NCBI RefSeq assembly: GCF_014647515.1
Contig: NZ_BMPI01000029.1
Location: 1-64,000 of the forward strand
DNA length: 64,000 nucleotides
Direction: 5' to 3'
Source of the DNA: Dactylosporangium sucinum
GTDB taxonomy: Bacteria > Actinomycetota > Actinomycetes > Mycobacteriales > Micromonosporaceae
The position numbers and the translations under genes were made by a program. Positions 42,140 to 51,218 of this stretch are shown here, one piece after another. The notes under the pieces were generated by a model that did no database searches, had not been told where the DNA came from, and worked only from the letters and a program-made list of their open reading frames with translations. Each line of letters opens with the position of its first letter. Positions within the stretch are counted from its first letter, which is position 1.

Positions 42140-44464
42140 GTGAGTGAGGTCGAGGAATCGAGGGCGTTCGGTGAGCTCGTCCGCGCCCATCGGCGGCGGC
42201 TGGGCCTCACGCAGGAGGAGCTGGCGACCAAGGCCGGCCTGAGCGTCCGCAGCATCGTCAAGATCGAGGGCGGCCGGACCGCGGCGCCGCGGCCGCCGAC
42301 CGTCCGGCTGCTCGCCGACGTGTTCGGGCTGACCGGCGCCGACGCGGAGCACTTCCGCCGCTGCGCGGCCGGCGCGGCCGAGCCGCCCGCGGCGCCGCCC
42401 CGCGCCGGGGTGCCGGCGCAGCTGCCGCCCGACGTGTCGGCGTTCACCGGGCGGGAGGAGCAGCTCGGCGCCCTCGACGCCGCCGCCGATCAGGCGACCG
42501 CCGTCCTCGTCGCCGTGGTCACCGGCCCGGCCGGCGCCGGCAAGACGGCCCTCGCGGTCCGCTGGGCGCACCGGGTCCGCGAGCGCTTCCCCGACGGCCA
42601 GCTCTATCTCAACCTGCGCGGCTCCGACCCGGCCCAGCCGATGACCGCCGCCGACGCCCTGGTCCGCCTGCTCGCCGCGCTCGGCGTGACCGGCGAGGAG
42701 GTCCCCGTCGACGTCGACGACCGGGCCGCCCGCTTCCGCACCGAGATCGCCGACCGGCGCGTCCTGCTGCTGCTCGACAACGCGTCCACGGCCGGTCAGG
42801 TCCGGCCGCTGCTGCCCGGCACCGCGTCCAGTGCCGTCCTCGTGACCAGCCGCGACGCCCTCGCCGGCCTGGTCGCCGTCGACGGCGCGCACCGGCTCGC
42901 CGTCGGCCTGCTGCCGCCCGGCGACGCCCACGCCCTGCTCCGGCGGCTCATCGGCCCGCGGGCCGCGGCCGCCGAGGACGCCGTCGCCCGCATCGCCGAG
43001 CAGTGCGCGCGATTACCGCTGGCGCTGCGGGTCGCCGCCGAGCTGGCCGCCTCCCGCGCCGACACCGGCCTCGACGACCTGGCCGCCGAGCTGCACGACC
43101 AGCGGCGCCGGCTCGACCTGCTCGTCGTCGACGACGACCCGCGGGCGTCGGTGCGGGTCGTGCTGTCCTGGTCGATCCGGCACCTGCCGCCCGGCGTCGC
43201 GCGCACGTTCGCCCTGCTCGGCCTGCACCCCGGTCCCGACCTCGACGCCCACGCCGCCGCGGCGCTGACCGGTGCGGCCCTCGGCCCGGCCCGCGGTGAG
43301 CTGGAGCTGCTCGCCCGGGCCAACCTGGTCCACCGGACCGGGCCCGGGCGATACGGGATGCACGACCTGCTCCGCGCCTACGCCCTCGAGCTGGCGCCCG
43401 GCGGCCCGCAGCTCGACGGGCTGCTCGACTACTACCGGGCGGCCGCGGCCGCCGCCATGAACGTGGCATACCCGACCGATGCCCACCACCGCCCCGCCGT
43501 GCCGCCGGCAGCCGGGCCGCTGCCGGAGCTCGCCGACCGGGAGGCGGCCCGGGCCTGGCTCGACCGGGAGCGGGCCGTGCTCATCGCGATCGTCGCCGGG
43601 GCCGCAGCCGCGGGCCGCCCGGGGCACGCCGTCGACCTGGCCCGCGTCCTGGCCCGCCACCTCGGCGCCGATCCCGCCGACGCCGTCACCGTCCACGGCC
43701 ACGCCCTCGACGCCGCGCTGGCCTCCGGCGACCGCGCCGGCGAGGCCCACAGCCGCAACGTGCTCGGCGTGGCCCTGCTGCGGCTCGGCCGGCCTGCCGC
43801 GGTCGAGGTGCTGGAGCGCGCCGTCGAGCTGTTCGCCGCGATCGGCGACCCGGCCGGGCAGGCCCGCGCGCTGAACAACCTCGGTTACGCCGCCAGCCGT
43901 CAGGGCCGGCTCCCGTCCGCCGTGGCCTCCTTCGAGGCGGCGCTGCGCCTGTTCCGCCAGGTCGGCGACCGCACCGGCGCGGCCCGCACCCTGAACAACC
44001 TCGGCCTCGCCGAGGAGCGGCAGGGCCGGTATGCCGCGGCCGAGCAGCACCACCTGGAGGCCCTCGCGCTGTACCGGGCGCTGGGCGACCCGGGCGGCGA
44101 GGCGGGCGCCCTGACCGACCTGGGCATCGCCGAGCACCGCCTGGGCCGGCTGGACGAGGCCGCCGAGCACCACCGGCAGGCCCTGTCGATGTTTCTCGAC
44201 GGGCTCGACCGCGTCGGCGAGGCCTGGGCCCGCAACGGCCTGGGCGAGGCCGCCCTCGCCCTCGGGAACCCGGCCGGCGCCGTCGACCACCACACCGCAG
44301 CCCTGGACGCGGCGACGGCGGCGGGCGTCCGCGACCAGCAGGCCCGTGCCCACCGCGGCCTCGGCGAGGCGCACGAGGCGCTGCGCGACCGGGCGAGCGC
44401 CCGCACCCACCGCGTCCTGGCCGCCACGCTCTACGCGGAGCTGGGCATGCCGGAGCCCGCCTGA
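42140..44464 (+). CDS. XRE-family HTH regulator with NB-ARC (STAND) and TPR domains
   Basis: The 774-residue protein has an XRE helix-turn-helix (FGELVRAHRRRLGLTQEELA, then SVRSIVKIEGGR, residues 10-46), an NB-ARC/STAND NTPase with Walker A VTGPAGAGKTAL (127-138), Walker B RRVLLLLDNAS (206-216), sensor VLVTSRDAL and GLPL-equivalent CARLPLALRVAAEL. A C-terminal TPR array with units such as ARALNNLGYAASRQGRLPSA and ARTLNNLGLAEERQGRYAAA completes the architecture, that of AfsR/SARP-like ATP-dependent regulators but with XRE in place of BTAD. GTG 42140 was chosen because the HTH begins at once. It follows the giant STAND gene in the same direction. Confidence 0.92.
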   Translation: MSEVEESRAFGELVRAHRRRLGLTQEELATKAGLSVRSIVKIEGGRTAAPRPPTVRLLADVFGLTGADAEHFRRCAAGAAEPPAAPPRAGVPAQLPPDVSAFTGREEQLGALDAAADQATAVLVAVVTGPAGAGKTALAVRWAHRVRERFPDGQLYLNLRGSDPAQPMTAADALVRLLAALGVTGEEVPVDVDDRAARFRTEIADRRVLLLLDNASTAGQVRPLLPGTASSAVLVTSRDALAGLVAVDGAHRLAVGLLPPGDAHALLRRLIGPRAAAAEDAVARIAEQCARLPLALRVAAELAASRADTGLDDLAAELHDQRRRLDLLVVDDDPRASVRVVLSWSIRHLPPGVARTFALLGLHPGPDLDAHAAAALTGAALGPARGELELLARANLVHRTGPGRYGMHDLLRAYALELAPGGPQLDGLLDYYRAAAAAAMNVAYPTDAHHRPAVPPAAGPLPELADREAARAWLDRERAVLIAIVAGAAAAGRPGHAVDLARVLARHLGADPADAVTVHGHALDAALASGDRAGEAHSRNVLGVALLRLGRPAAVEVLERAVELFAAIGDPAGQARALNNLGYAASRQGRLPSAVASFEAALRLFRQVGDRTGAARTLNNLGLAEERQGRYAAAEQHHLEALALYRALGDPGGEAGALTDLGIAEHRLGRLDEAAEHHRQALSMFLDGLDRVGEAWARNGLGEAALALGNPAGAVDHHTAALDAATAAGVRDQQARAHRGLGEAHEALRDRASARTHRVLAATLYAELGMPEPA

Positions 44465-44479
44465 CGCCCGGCGGTGTCG

Positions 44480-45226
44480 TCACCGCAGCAGGAGCTGGAC
44501 CAGCGCCACCGTGCCGACGGCGAGGATCAGCAGGCGCAGTGCCGCGGGGGAGAGGCGGCGGCCCAGGCGGGCGCCCACCTGGCCGCCGAGGGCGGAGCCG
44601 GCCGCGAGCAGGGCGACGGCCGGCCAGGCGACGTGGGCGTGGAACAGCAGGACCGCTGACGCCGCGGTGTTGACGACGGCGACCAGGACGTTCTTCACGG
44701 CGTTGCGGCGCTGCGCCGGCTCGTCGAGCAGGGCGCCCATGAGGGCCATGTAGATGATGCCCTGGGCGGCGGCGAAGTACCCGCCGTAGACGCTGGCGAG
44801 CGTCAGCCCGGCGAACAGCGCCTTGCCGCCGTCGCGGCGCTCCGCCCGGCGGCTGAGCCTCCTGGCGATGACCGGCTGCAGCGCGACGAGCACGAGCGCG
44901 AGGGCGACGAGCACCGGCACGATCACGTCGAACGCGCCGGCCGGCAGGGCGAGCAGGAGGGTCGCGCCCGTCAGGCCGCCCAGGGTCGCGCCGGCTGCGA
45001 GGTACAACAGGATCCGGCGGCCGGGAAGGTCCTTCCGGTAGCCGATCGCGCCGCTCACCGACCCCGGCGTCATGCCGATGGCGTTGGAGACGGTCGCGGT
45101 GAGCGGGGGCAGGCCGGTGGCGAGCAGGACGGGGAAGGTGACCAGCGTGCCGGACCCGACGACGGTGTTGACGGCCCCGGCGGCCAGCCCCGCCACGAGC
45201 ACGGCGAGCATCTCCCCCAAGGTCAT
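44480..45226 (-). CDS. TauE/SafE-family sulfite/anion exporter
   Basis: The 248-residue membrane protein has about eight helices in two homologous halves, marked by GAVNTVVGSGTLVTFPVLLATGLPPLTATVSN (first repeat) and ASVYGGYFAAAQGIIYMALM (second repeat). This fits the TauE/SafE family, which moves sulfite, sulfoacetate or related organosulfur anions. ATG 45226 begins directly before the first helix. It converges with the XRE-STAND gene. No sulfur-metabolism gene is adjacent, so the substrate is open. Confidence 0.9.
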   Translation of the reverse strand: MTLGEMLAVLVAGLAAGAVNTVVGSGTLVTFPVLLATGLPPLTATVSNAIGMTPGSVSGAIGYRKDLPGRRILLYLAAGATLGGLTGATLLLALPAGAFDVIVPVLVALALVLVALQPVIARRLSRRAERRDGGKALFAGLTLASVYGGYFAAAQGIIYMALMGALLDEPAQRRNAVKNVLVAVVNTAASAVLLFHAHVAWPAVALLAAGSALGGQVGARLGRRLSPAALRLLILAVGTVALVQLLLR

Positions 45227-45484
45227 GAGCCCGAGGGTAGGCCACGGGCAGTTCGGCGCCCGCCGAAGCGGTCCTGCAGCCGCTGGCGCCGGGGCCGCGC
45301 CGGCACCGGACACGGTGGCCGGGCCCACACCGGCCGCGGTGGACTCGATCACGTGGGCCTCGGCAGCAGAGCGTCGACGACGGGATCGTCGTCTCCCCGT
45401 CCACCGAGGACTGCCAGCAGGGCTGGTGCGTTCCGTTGCGCCCGGCGTCCACAATGGGGGGACGCGTCGCGAGGAGGAACCGCA

Positions 45485-45919
45485 GTGGACCTGGCGTGGC
45501 TGGCGCAGGTGGGGATGACGGGCGCGGCCGCGCTCGTGCAGGCCGTCGCGACCGACGGCTGGCAGCTGGCCCGGGACGGGTTCGCCCGGCTGCTCGGGCG
45601 CGGCGACCCCGGCCGGGAGGGCCTCGCCGGACAGCGGCTCGACGCCCTCGCCGCCGAGGTGGAGCAGGCGCCGGCCGACCAGCGCGACGAGGTCCGGCGG
45701 CGGCTCCTGCCGGCCTGGCAGACCCGCCTCACCGACCTCGTGGAGGAGGACCCGGCGCTGGCCGAGGCGCTGGTCGCGCTGCGCGACGAGGTGCTGGAGC
45801 GGCTGCCGGCGGCGCAGCAGCAGTGGGTCCAGCACATCACGGCCTCCGCGCCGGGTGCCACCGCCCAGGGAGTGATGTTCGGGAACATCATCAACCACCC
45901 GGGGCCGCCTACGGCGTGA
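45485..45919 (+). CDS. Small helical protein with C-terminal Gly/Asn motif
   Basis: The 144-residue protein has a hydrophobic N-terminal helix (LAWLAQVGMTGAAALVQAVA), a long charged helical middle (for example ALAAEVEQAPADQRDEVRRR) and a short C-terminal tail ATAQGVMFGNIINHPGP. This architecture is common in actinobacterial proteins encoded near STAND NTPases, where the tail is thought to be a signalling or oligomerisation motif. GTG 45485 has a GAGGAGG ribosome site. It lies 1 kb downstream of the XRE-STAND gene. I cannot assign a function; see the comparison with the giant STAND N-terminus in the findings. Confidence 0.75.
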   Translation: MDLAWLAQVGMTGAAALVQAVATDGWQLARDGFARLLGRGDPGREGLAGQRLDALAAEVEQAPADQRDEVRRRLLPAWQTRLTDLVEEDPALAEALVALRDEVLERLPAAQQQWVQHITASAPGATAQGVMFGNIINHPGPPTA

Positions 45920-46040
45920 TCGGCGGACAGCGGCCCGAGCAGGACGCCTGCCGGCGCGGCTCCTCGCCTGCATGTCCGCAGACACGCCGACCGGCCCGAA
46001 CCACCCGGTCTCATCGCCGTCCGCCTACGTCCGGGCGTCA

Positions 46041-46046
46041 TACAAT
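46041..46046 (+). promoter_or_regulatory. TACAAT -10 hexamer for a leaderless gene
   Basis: TACAAT ends six bases before GTG 46053, the spacing at which actinobacterial leaderless transcripts start on the first base of the initiation codon. No -35 element is recognisable. Confidence 0.5.
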
Positions 46047-46052
46047 GCGCAG

Positions 46053-46292
46053 GTGAAGTGGCCGCTGGCGGTTTGGCGTGGCTTGATGTCCGTCGTCGTG
46101 GCGGCATGGCTCATGGTCCTGGTCGGCGCGTGGGTGGGCGACTGGGACGTCTCGTGGACGATACTGCCGCTCCTGCTGTGCAGCCTGCTGGTCGGCGCCC
46201 TCCGCCGCAGCCGCTGGGTTCGGCAGCGCCGCGGCAGGACCGGCCCGCCAAGCGCCGAAGAGGCCCTGAAGGGCTACCCCACCTGGTGGTAG
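46053..46292 (+). CDS. Small two-helix membrane protein
   Basis: From GTG 46053 the 79-residue product has two membrane helices (VWRGLMSVVVAAWLMVLVGA and SWTILPLLLCSLLVGAL) followed by a basic RRSRWVRQRRGR segment and an acidic tail ending LKGYPTWW. The frame is open back to ATG 45972, which would add 27 polar residues, but only the GTG lies correctly behind a -10 hexamer. Function unknown. It converges with the chemoreceptor gene. Confidence 0.65.
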   Translation: MKWPLAVWRGLMSVVVAAWLMVLVGAWVGDWDVSWTILPLLLCSLLVGALRRSRWVRQRRGRTGPPSAEEALKGYPTWW

Positions 46293-46325
46293 CCGGCGCC
46301 ACTGCCCTCCAGGCCGTCGGTGACC

Positions 46326-47951
46326 CTAGACCTTGTACGTGGCGATGGCGTTGCGCAGCTCGGTGGCCATCGTGGCCAGGTCGCCGGCCGTGTGCCGGGT
46401 CTCCGTGGCCCCCGTGGTGACGGCGTCGGCCGTGGTGGCCACCCCGGCGATGTTCGTGGCGATGCTGGTGGCGCTCGCCGCGGTCTCGGCGACGCTGCGG
46501 GAGATCTCCGCCGTGACCGCGGTCTGCTGCTCGACGGCCGAGGCGATCGTCGTGGTGTAGTCGTTGACCCGGCCGATGACCTCCGCGATCCGGCCGATCG
46601 CGGCGATGGTGCTGTCGGTCTCCTGCTGGATCGCGGTGACCTGGGCGCCGATCTGCTCGGTCGCCCGGGCGGTCTCCTGGGCCAGGTCCTTCACCTCGCC
46701 GGCGACGACGGCGAAGCCCTTGCCCGCGTCGCCGGCCCGGGCGGCCTCGATGGTGGCGTTGAGCGCGAGCAGGTTGGTCTGCTCGGCGATCGAGGTGATG
46801 AGCTTGACCACCGAGCCGATCTGCGCCGAGGACGCGCCGAGGTTCTGCACCGACACCTGGGCGTTGCCGGTGATCTGGGCGGCGTTCGCGGCGACCCGGG
46901 ACGCCTCGGTGGCGTTCGTGGTGATCTCGCGGATGGCGGCGCCCATCTGCTCCGCCCCGGCGGCGACCGCCGAGACGTTGCCGGAGACCCGGCGGGCCTC
47001 GTCGGAGACCGTCGCGGCCTGCCGGGACGAGGTCTGCGCCGACCCGGACAGGTCGGTGGCGACGGTGGACATCTGCGCGGACGTGTCGGCCAGGCGGTGG
47101 GCGCTGTCGCTGACCCGCCGGACCGTGTCGCCGACGGCGGCGGCGGTGGCGTTCAGGGTGTCGGCGAGCTCGCCGAGGTCGTCGCGGACGTCGACCTGGG
47201 CCCGGGCGGTGAGGTCGCCGGCGCCGATGCGGCGCAGGGCGGTCATGCACCGGCCGAGGGCGGTCGAGATGAGCCGGGCCACGGCCACCGCGAGGAGGAT
47301 GCCGAACAGCAGCGTGCCGGCGAGCACCGAGGCGACGACGGCGAACGTCTCGCGGTAGGCCTCGTCGGCCTGTGCCTGTTCGCGGTGCGCGGCCTGCACG
47401 GCCTGGCTGACCAGGCTGTCCAGCGCGGTCGAGATGGTGGCGGTCAGCGGGGCGATCTTCGCGGCACGGACGGACTCGATCGCCGTCAGGTCACCGCGCA
47501 CGGCCAGGGGCTGCAGCTCGTCGCGCAGCACGGCCAGGTACGCCGTCCAGGTCGTGTCGAACGTCGCCAGGGCCTGCCGCGCCGCCGCGCTGAGCGGGTG
47601 GGTGCGCAGGGCGGCCTCGGCGTCGGCGACGGCCTGGGCCGTCGTGGTGATGCCCTGGGTCCTGGTGGTCACCGTCGCCCGGTCCTGGGCCAGGAAGAGG
47701 TCGAGGGAGTTGATGCGGGCGCGGTACACCGCCTCGCGCAGCTCTCCGGCCGCCTCGACCAGCCGGGTGTGTCCGGCGACGGTGTCGACCCGGTCGTTGG
47801 TGGCGCCCAGCTCCTCCAGGGCGAACACGCTGTCGACGGTGCTGAGGGTGGCGACGAGCGCCACCGCGGTCAGGATCTTCGTGCGAATCCGCCGATCGGC
47901 GAGCCATCGCCACCAGCCCCGCCGGCCTGCGCCGGCCACGTGCGTCGTCAC
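46326..47951 (-). CDS. Methyl-accepting chemotaxis protein
   Basis: The 541-residue receptor has a first membrane helix near residues 18-38, a four-helix-bundle type external domain ([20 protein letters not shown] and similar, about 40-205), a second helix ([20 protein letters not shown]), a HAMP domain ([20 protein letters not shown]) and the cytoplasmic signalling coiled coil with hairpin tip [25 protein letters not shown] is residues around 395-420. GTG 47951 is used; ATG 47993 would add 14 residues. No other chemotaxis gene is in the window, so it probably signals to a Che cluster elsewhere, or to a non-motility pathway. Confidence 0.92.
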   Translation of the reverse strand: MTTHVAGAGRRGWWRWLADRRIRTKILTAVALVATLSTVDSVFALEELGATNDRVDTVAGHTRLVEAAGELREAVYRARINSLDLFLAQDRATVTTRTQGITTTAQAVADAEAALRTHPLSAAARQALATFDTTWTAYLAVLRDELQPLAVRGDLTAIESVRAAKIAPLTATISTALDSLVSQAVQAAHREQAQADEAYRETFAVVASVLAGTLLFGILLAVAVARLISTALGRCMTALRRIGAGDLTARAQVDVRDDLGELADTLNATAAAVGDTVRRVSDSAHRLADTSAQMSTVATDLSGSAQTSSRQAATVSDEARRVSGNVSAVAAGAEQMGAAIREITTNATEASRVAANAAQITGNAQVSVQNLGASSAQIGSVVKLITSIAEQTNLLALNATIEAARAGDAGKGFAVVAGEVKDLAQETARATEQIGAQVTAIQQETDSTIAAIGRIAEVIGRVNDYTTTIASAVEQQTAVTAEISRSVAETAASATSIATNIAGVATTADAVTTGATETRHTAGDLATMATELRNAIATYKV

Positions 47952-48037
47952 TGCAGCAAACCCCCGCGCCGTGTGCACCCCACCGGCAACCATCGGCCGC
48001 CCACCCGGCAACCTGAGCGTTTGTGGGCGACCGGCGG

Positions 48038-48865
48038 TCAGCCCTGCGCCTGGCCGCGTGAGCGCCGGGAGCGCACGGCCGCCGCCAGGGCCACCGCGAA
48101 CAGCAGGGCGGTGAGGCCCCACGGCTGGGTCGTCGTCTCGGCGTGGAAGGCGACGGTGGCGCCCGCCGGGCCGAGCGGGCCGTTCGGGTCCAGCTCGCCG
48201 TGGACGGTGTACGTGCCGGCGGCCGGTCCGGCGAAGCGCACCGGCACGGTGTACGTCACCGAGGCGCCGGGGTCGAGCGGGCCCAGCGCCGGGGCGGCGA
48301 CCAGGCCGGTCGGGTGCTCGCCGCGGCCGGCCGTGACCGTGACCGTGGTGGCGGGGATCGCGATAGGGCCGGTGTTGCGGACCGTCAGCGTGACGTCGCG
48401 GCGGACCGGGCCGCCGAACAGCGCCGCCCACCGCCATCCACCGTGGACGGTCACCCGGGCGATGGCGAGCGGGCGCGGCACGTCCGCCGGCCGCGCCCCG
48501 GCCACCGCGGGAGCGCTCAGGGCGATCGGCGCGGCCCGGGTGAGCGCGCCGGTCAGCGTCCGCACCCGGACCACGCACGGGCAGCCCGTCGCCGGGGCGG
48601 CCGCCGGCAGCGTGGCCGCCGCGGTGCCGTCCGGGCCGACGCCGGCCTGCACGGCGGTGGCGTCGGCGCAGCCGCCGTCCGGGCGGTCGGTGCACACGGC
48701 CACGGTGACCGCGCCGGGCGGCCACCCGGTCAGCCGCACGGTGTAGCGGTCCTTCGCCGGCTGCACCTGCACCACGGGCGACGGCGCGTGGGCGGACGCC
48801 GGTGCGGCGCCGCCCGTCACCGCCAGCACCAGCGCGACGATCGACCAGCGGTGCCGGCGGGTCAC
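48038..48865 (-). CDS. Secreted, C-terminally membrane-anchored protein
   Basis: The 275-residue product has a signal peptide ending at about residue 26 (PASAHA), a beta-rich domain with two Cys pairs ([11 protein letters not shown] and GCPCVVRVR), a second Ig-like region ([21 protein letters not shown], then [13 protein letters not shown]) and a final membrane helix ([14 protein letters not shown]) with a basic cytoplasmic tail. GTG 48865 overlaps the stop of the DUF916-type gene (GTGA), so it is cotranslated with that surface protein. The NEW1-like CARDB-style second domain suggests cell-surface scaffolding. Family unknown. Confidence 0.8.
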   Translation of the reverse strand: MTRRHRWSIVALVLAVTGGAAPASAHAPSPVVQVQPAKDRYTVRLTGWPPGAVTVAVCTDRPDGGCADATAVQAGVGPDGTAAATLPAAAPATGCPCVVRVRTLTGALTRAAPIALSAPAVAGARPADVPRPLAIARVTVHGGWRWAALFGGPVRRDVTLTVRNTGPIAIPATTVTVTAGRGEHPTGLVAAPALGPLDPGASVTYTVPVRFAGPAAGTYTVHGELDPNGPLGPAGATVAFHAETTTQPWGLTALLFAVALAAAVRSRRSRGQAQG

Positions 48866-49812
48866 CCGGCGGTCGCCCGGCGCCGGCGCAACCACCGCAG
48901 GGCGAGCAGACCGAGCGCCAGGAGCGCCACGGTCGCCAGGGCCGTCCACGGTACCGCCCACAAGGAGGCCGACCGCGTGACCGACGGCAGCGGCCCGTCC
49001 GCGGTCGCCGGGTCCACGGTGACGTCCGCCGTCAGCGGGCCGGCCGGGGCGATGCCGGCGATCCGTTCGGTCACCGTGATGCTCGCGCCGGGCAGCAGCT
49101 CGGGCACGGCGACGTCGGGCGTGCGGCCCAGGGTCAGCCCGAACAGGCCGGTGACGCGCAGCCGGGCGGCGCCGGAGAGGCGCAGGTTGCCGGTGTTGTG
49201 CAGGCGGTACGTCACCGTCATCGTGCTGCCGGTGAACGGGTGCGGCGGGTTGTCGTAGGCCACCGTGACCGTCTCGACCCGCACGGCCGGCCTCGCCTGG
49301 CCCGCGACGCGCAGGTACACCCGGGCGGCGACCCGGCGGTCGACGTTGACCCGCGCCCCCTCGCCGGTGGTCTGCTGGGTCACGACGGAGGCGATGACGC
49401 CGCCGGCGTGGTCGCCCGGGCCGGCGTTGGTGGGCACGGTCAGCCGGAACGGGATGTCGAGGGACCGGCCGGCCTCGACGGTGTACGCGCGCTGGCCGAG
49501 CACGATCCAGGCGCCGACGCCGGTCGGCTCGCGGCTGGCCGGCAGCAGGTCGAAGGCCCCGTCGGCGGTGGTGTAGGCGTCGGTGCCGTACACGGTGAAC
49601 GTCTGCGGCGTGGCCGCGCGGTTGGTGACCCGCACGGCGTCCTCGACCTGCTGGCCCGGCACGACGTCGTAGACGAAGTAGCTGCGGCCGGCGGTGGTGC
49701 CGGTGGTGGCGGGCTGGACCGACCAGCCCTGGTCCTCGGCCGCGGCCGGGCCGGGCAGCGCGGCGAGCAGGAGTGCGGCGACGGCGGTGACGACGGTGGC
49801 GCGTGCGAACAT
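48862..49812 (-). CDS. DUF916 (WxL-interacting type) surface protein
   Basis: The 316-residue protein has a signal peptide (cleaved after about residue 25, PAAAED), a DUF916 domain ([56 protein letters not shown] and [20 protein letters not shown]), a second beta domain ([20 protein letters not shown]) and a C-terminal membrane helix with RWLRRRR. In Firmicutes this two-domain layout is the WxL-interacting protein that holds WxL proteins on peptidoglycan. ATG 49812 starts at the signal peptide. The next upstream gene encodes an HtaA protein with a WxL-like end, which fits that role. Confidence 0.87.
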   Translation of the reverse strand: MFARATVVTAVAALLLAALPGPAAAEDQGWSVQPATTGTTAGRSYFVYDVVPGQQVEDAVRVTNRAATPQTFTVYGTDAYTTADGAFDLLPASREPTGVGAWIVLGQRAYTVEAGRSLDIPFRLTVPTNAGPGDHAGGVIASVVTQQTTGEGARVNVDRRVAARVYLRVAGQARPAVRVETVTVAYDNPPHPFTGSTMTVTYRLHNTGNLRLSGAARLRVTGLFGLTLGRTPDVAVPELLPGASITVTERIAGIAPAGPLTADVTVDPATADGPLPSVTRSASLWAVPWTALATVALLALGLLALRWLRRRRATAG

Positions 49813-49903
49813 GGTCGGCCTTCGGTTTCGGCTTCGGGGGAGCGGCGGGGAGCTGCGGGTGCCGGCCCGGCGAAGCTGCCGGGCCGGCGTCACGCACGCG
49901 CTG

Positions 49904-51010
49904 TCAGGACAGCGTGAGCGTCAGGGTTGCGGTGTAGCTGCCCGGCTTCGTCGTCGCCGGGATGTTCAGCGTCAGGCCCGCGCCGCAGGTGAAGACGCCC
50001 GCGCTCGCGCCCGGGTCGGACTTGCACAGCGTGTGGCCGGTGCCGAGGCCGGTGGCCGCGCCGCCGGCGGTGACCGTGCCCGAGCCGGGCGCGGCCGTCG
50101 CCGTTGGGGACCACCCGAGCTGGCCGGCGCCGATCGTGCCGGCGTCGCCCGTGAAGTCCTCGACCTGCCCGACGAGGTTCCATCCCGCGTTGGTACCGCG
50201 CAGGTCGCTCACCGTCGTCGCGTTGAGCGCACCCGTCGCGGCGCCGCCGATGGTGGCGCCGGTGAGCGCCACCGTGCCACCGGCCGACGACAGCGACAGC
50301 GGACCGCCCGGGACCTCGACCGTGAGCTCCTGGTCGGTGCTGGCGCCGCCGGGCTCGCCCGGGCCGCCCGGCTCCTCGCCGGCGGCCAGGGTGACCGCGC
50401 CGGAGAGCGGGTCGAGGGCGGTGCCGGCCCCGTAGAACCCGCCGAACGCCGACGCGCCCGTCTCCGTCATCGTGACCCCCAGGCTCGTCCACGCCACGCT
50501 CGTGCCGGTGACGACGGGGTCGCCGGCGCCGATGGTGGCGACGGTGGCCTGCACGACGTGGACGGGCTCGAACCCGCCACCGGTCGTGGTCAGGTCGACG
50601 TCGGCCTTGAGCACCCGGGTCGCGCCGTCGAGCTGCACGGTCGGGTTGGCCATGGTGATGGTGAAGAAGTGCGCCGGGTAGGAGAACACGACGGTACCGC
50701 CGTAGTTGACCGTGGTCGCGCCGCTCGCCGCGTCGTAGCTGCCCCCGGTGACGGGGAAGCGGAACGTGCCGTTGGCGTTGATCGTGGCGCCGTTGCTCGC
50801 CCCGATCGGCGGCGTACCGTTGCCGGTGCCGACGTAGGCCCGGAACGAGGCCTTGAACCCCCAGTCCAGGTGCCCGCTGTCCACTTCGGCCGGTGCCGCC
50901 GCGGCCGGCGCGGCCGTGGCGAACACCGCTGCCGTGCCCAGCGCGAGGGCGGTGCCCCAGCGCAGCATCCGGTGCCGGCCCGCGCCGGCGCGTAGTCTGG
51001 TCGTCGTCAT
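49904..51010 (-). CDS. htaA: HtaA-domain haem-binding protein with WxL-like C-terminus
   Basis: The 368-residue secreted protein has a signal peptide (about residues 15-39), an HtaA domain beginning LDWGFKASFRAYV (49-61) with NGTFRFPVTGGSYD, VVFSYPAHFFTITMANPTV and the C-terminal half of the domain to about residue 215. A Gly/Pro/Glu linker leads to a domain with LSLSSAGGTVALTGATIGG, TVSDLRGTNAGWNLVGQVEDF (the WNL triplet near residue 275) and a final LNIPATTKPGSYTATLTLTL. HtaA proteins of Corynebacterium bind haem at the surface; the C-terminal part reads as a WxL-type wall-binding domain. The gene is divergent from hmuTU across two iron boxes and upstream of the DUF916-type gene. Confidence 0.88.
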   Translation of the reverse strand: MTTTRLRAGAGRHRMLRWGTALALGTAAVFATAAPAAAAPAEVDSGHLDWGFKASFRAYVGTGNGTPPIGASNGATINANGTFRFPVTGGSYDAASGATTVNYGGTVVFSYPAHFFTITMANPTVQLDGATRVLKADVDLTTTGGGFEPVHVVQATVATIGAGDPVVTGTSVAWTSLGVTMTETGASAFGGFYGAGTALDPLSGAVTLAAGEEPGGPGEPGGASTDQELTVEVPGGPLSLSSAGGTVALTGATIGGAATGALNATTVSDLRGTNAGWNLVGQVEDFTGDAGTIGAGQLGWSPTATAAPGSGTVTAGGAATGLGTGHTLCKSDPGASAGVFTCGAGLTLNIPATTKPGSYTATLTLTLS

Positions 51011-51109
51011 CCGTACCTCTCAGGAGATGGGTGGCAGGGCGTGCCGCAGCCGGCGCCGGCTGTCCAGGCCGCGTGGCGACGCGCAGCGGCACGCCCGTCC
51101 ATGACCTAG

Positions 51110-51128
51110 TGAGGTTAGCCTTACCTAA
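51110..51128. promoter_or_regulatory. IdeR/DmdR-type iron box upstream of the HtaA gene
   Basis: On the minus strand the 19-mer TTAGGTAAGGCTAACCTCA matches 17 of 19 positions of the DtxR/IdeR consensus TTAGGTTAGSCTAACCTAA. It lies 100 bp upstream of the HtaA start and should repress it when iron is sufficient. Confidence 0.88.
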
Positions 51129-51197
51129 GGGTTCACGGAACATCCCCTGCGCGCCGCGGTCCTGCGACCCATCTCACGGATACCCAAGTCGGTTGAC

Positions 51198-51216
51198 TTA
51201 GGCTAGCCTCACCTAA
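51198..51216. promoter_or_regulatory. IdeR/DmdR-type iron box upstream of the hmuTU operon
   Basis: The 19-mer TTAGGCTAGCCTCACCTAA matches 17 of 19 consensus positions and ends two bases before the ATG at 51219. A TTGACT hexamer (51193-51198) touches it. Bound IdeR would block initiation of an essentially leaderless transcript. Confidence 0.9.
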
Positions 51217-51218
51217 CT

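Noticed and set aside
35875-42447. A 2190-codon open frame antisense to the giant STAND gene
   Set aside because: It has no recognisable domain and an Arg/Gly/Pro/Val-rich composition, and is a mirror of the GC-biased third codon positions of the real plus-strand gene.
46320-48746. An 808-codon plus-strand frame opposite the chemoreceptor
   Set aside because: The minus-strand product has clear HAMP and signalling domains; the plus frame is compositional noise.
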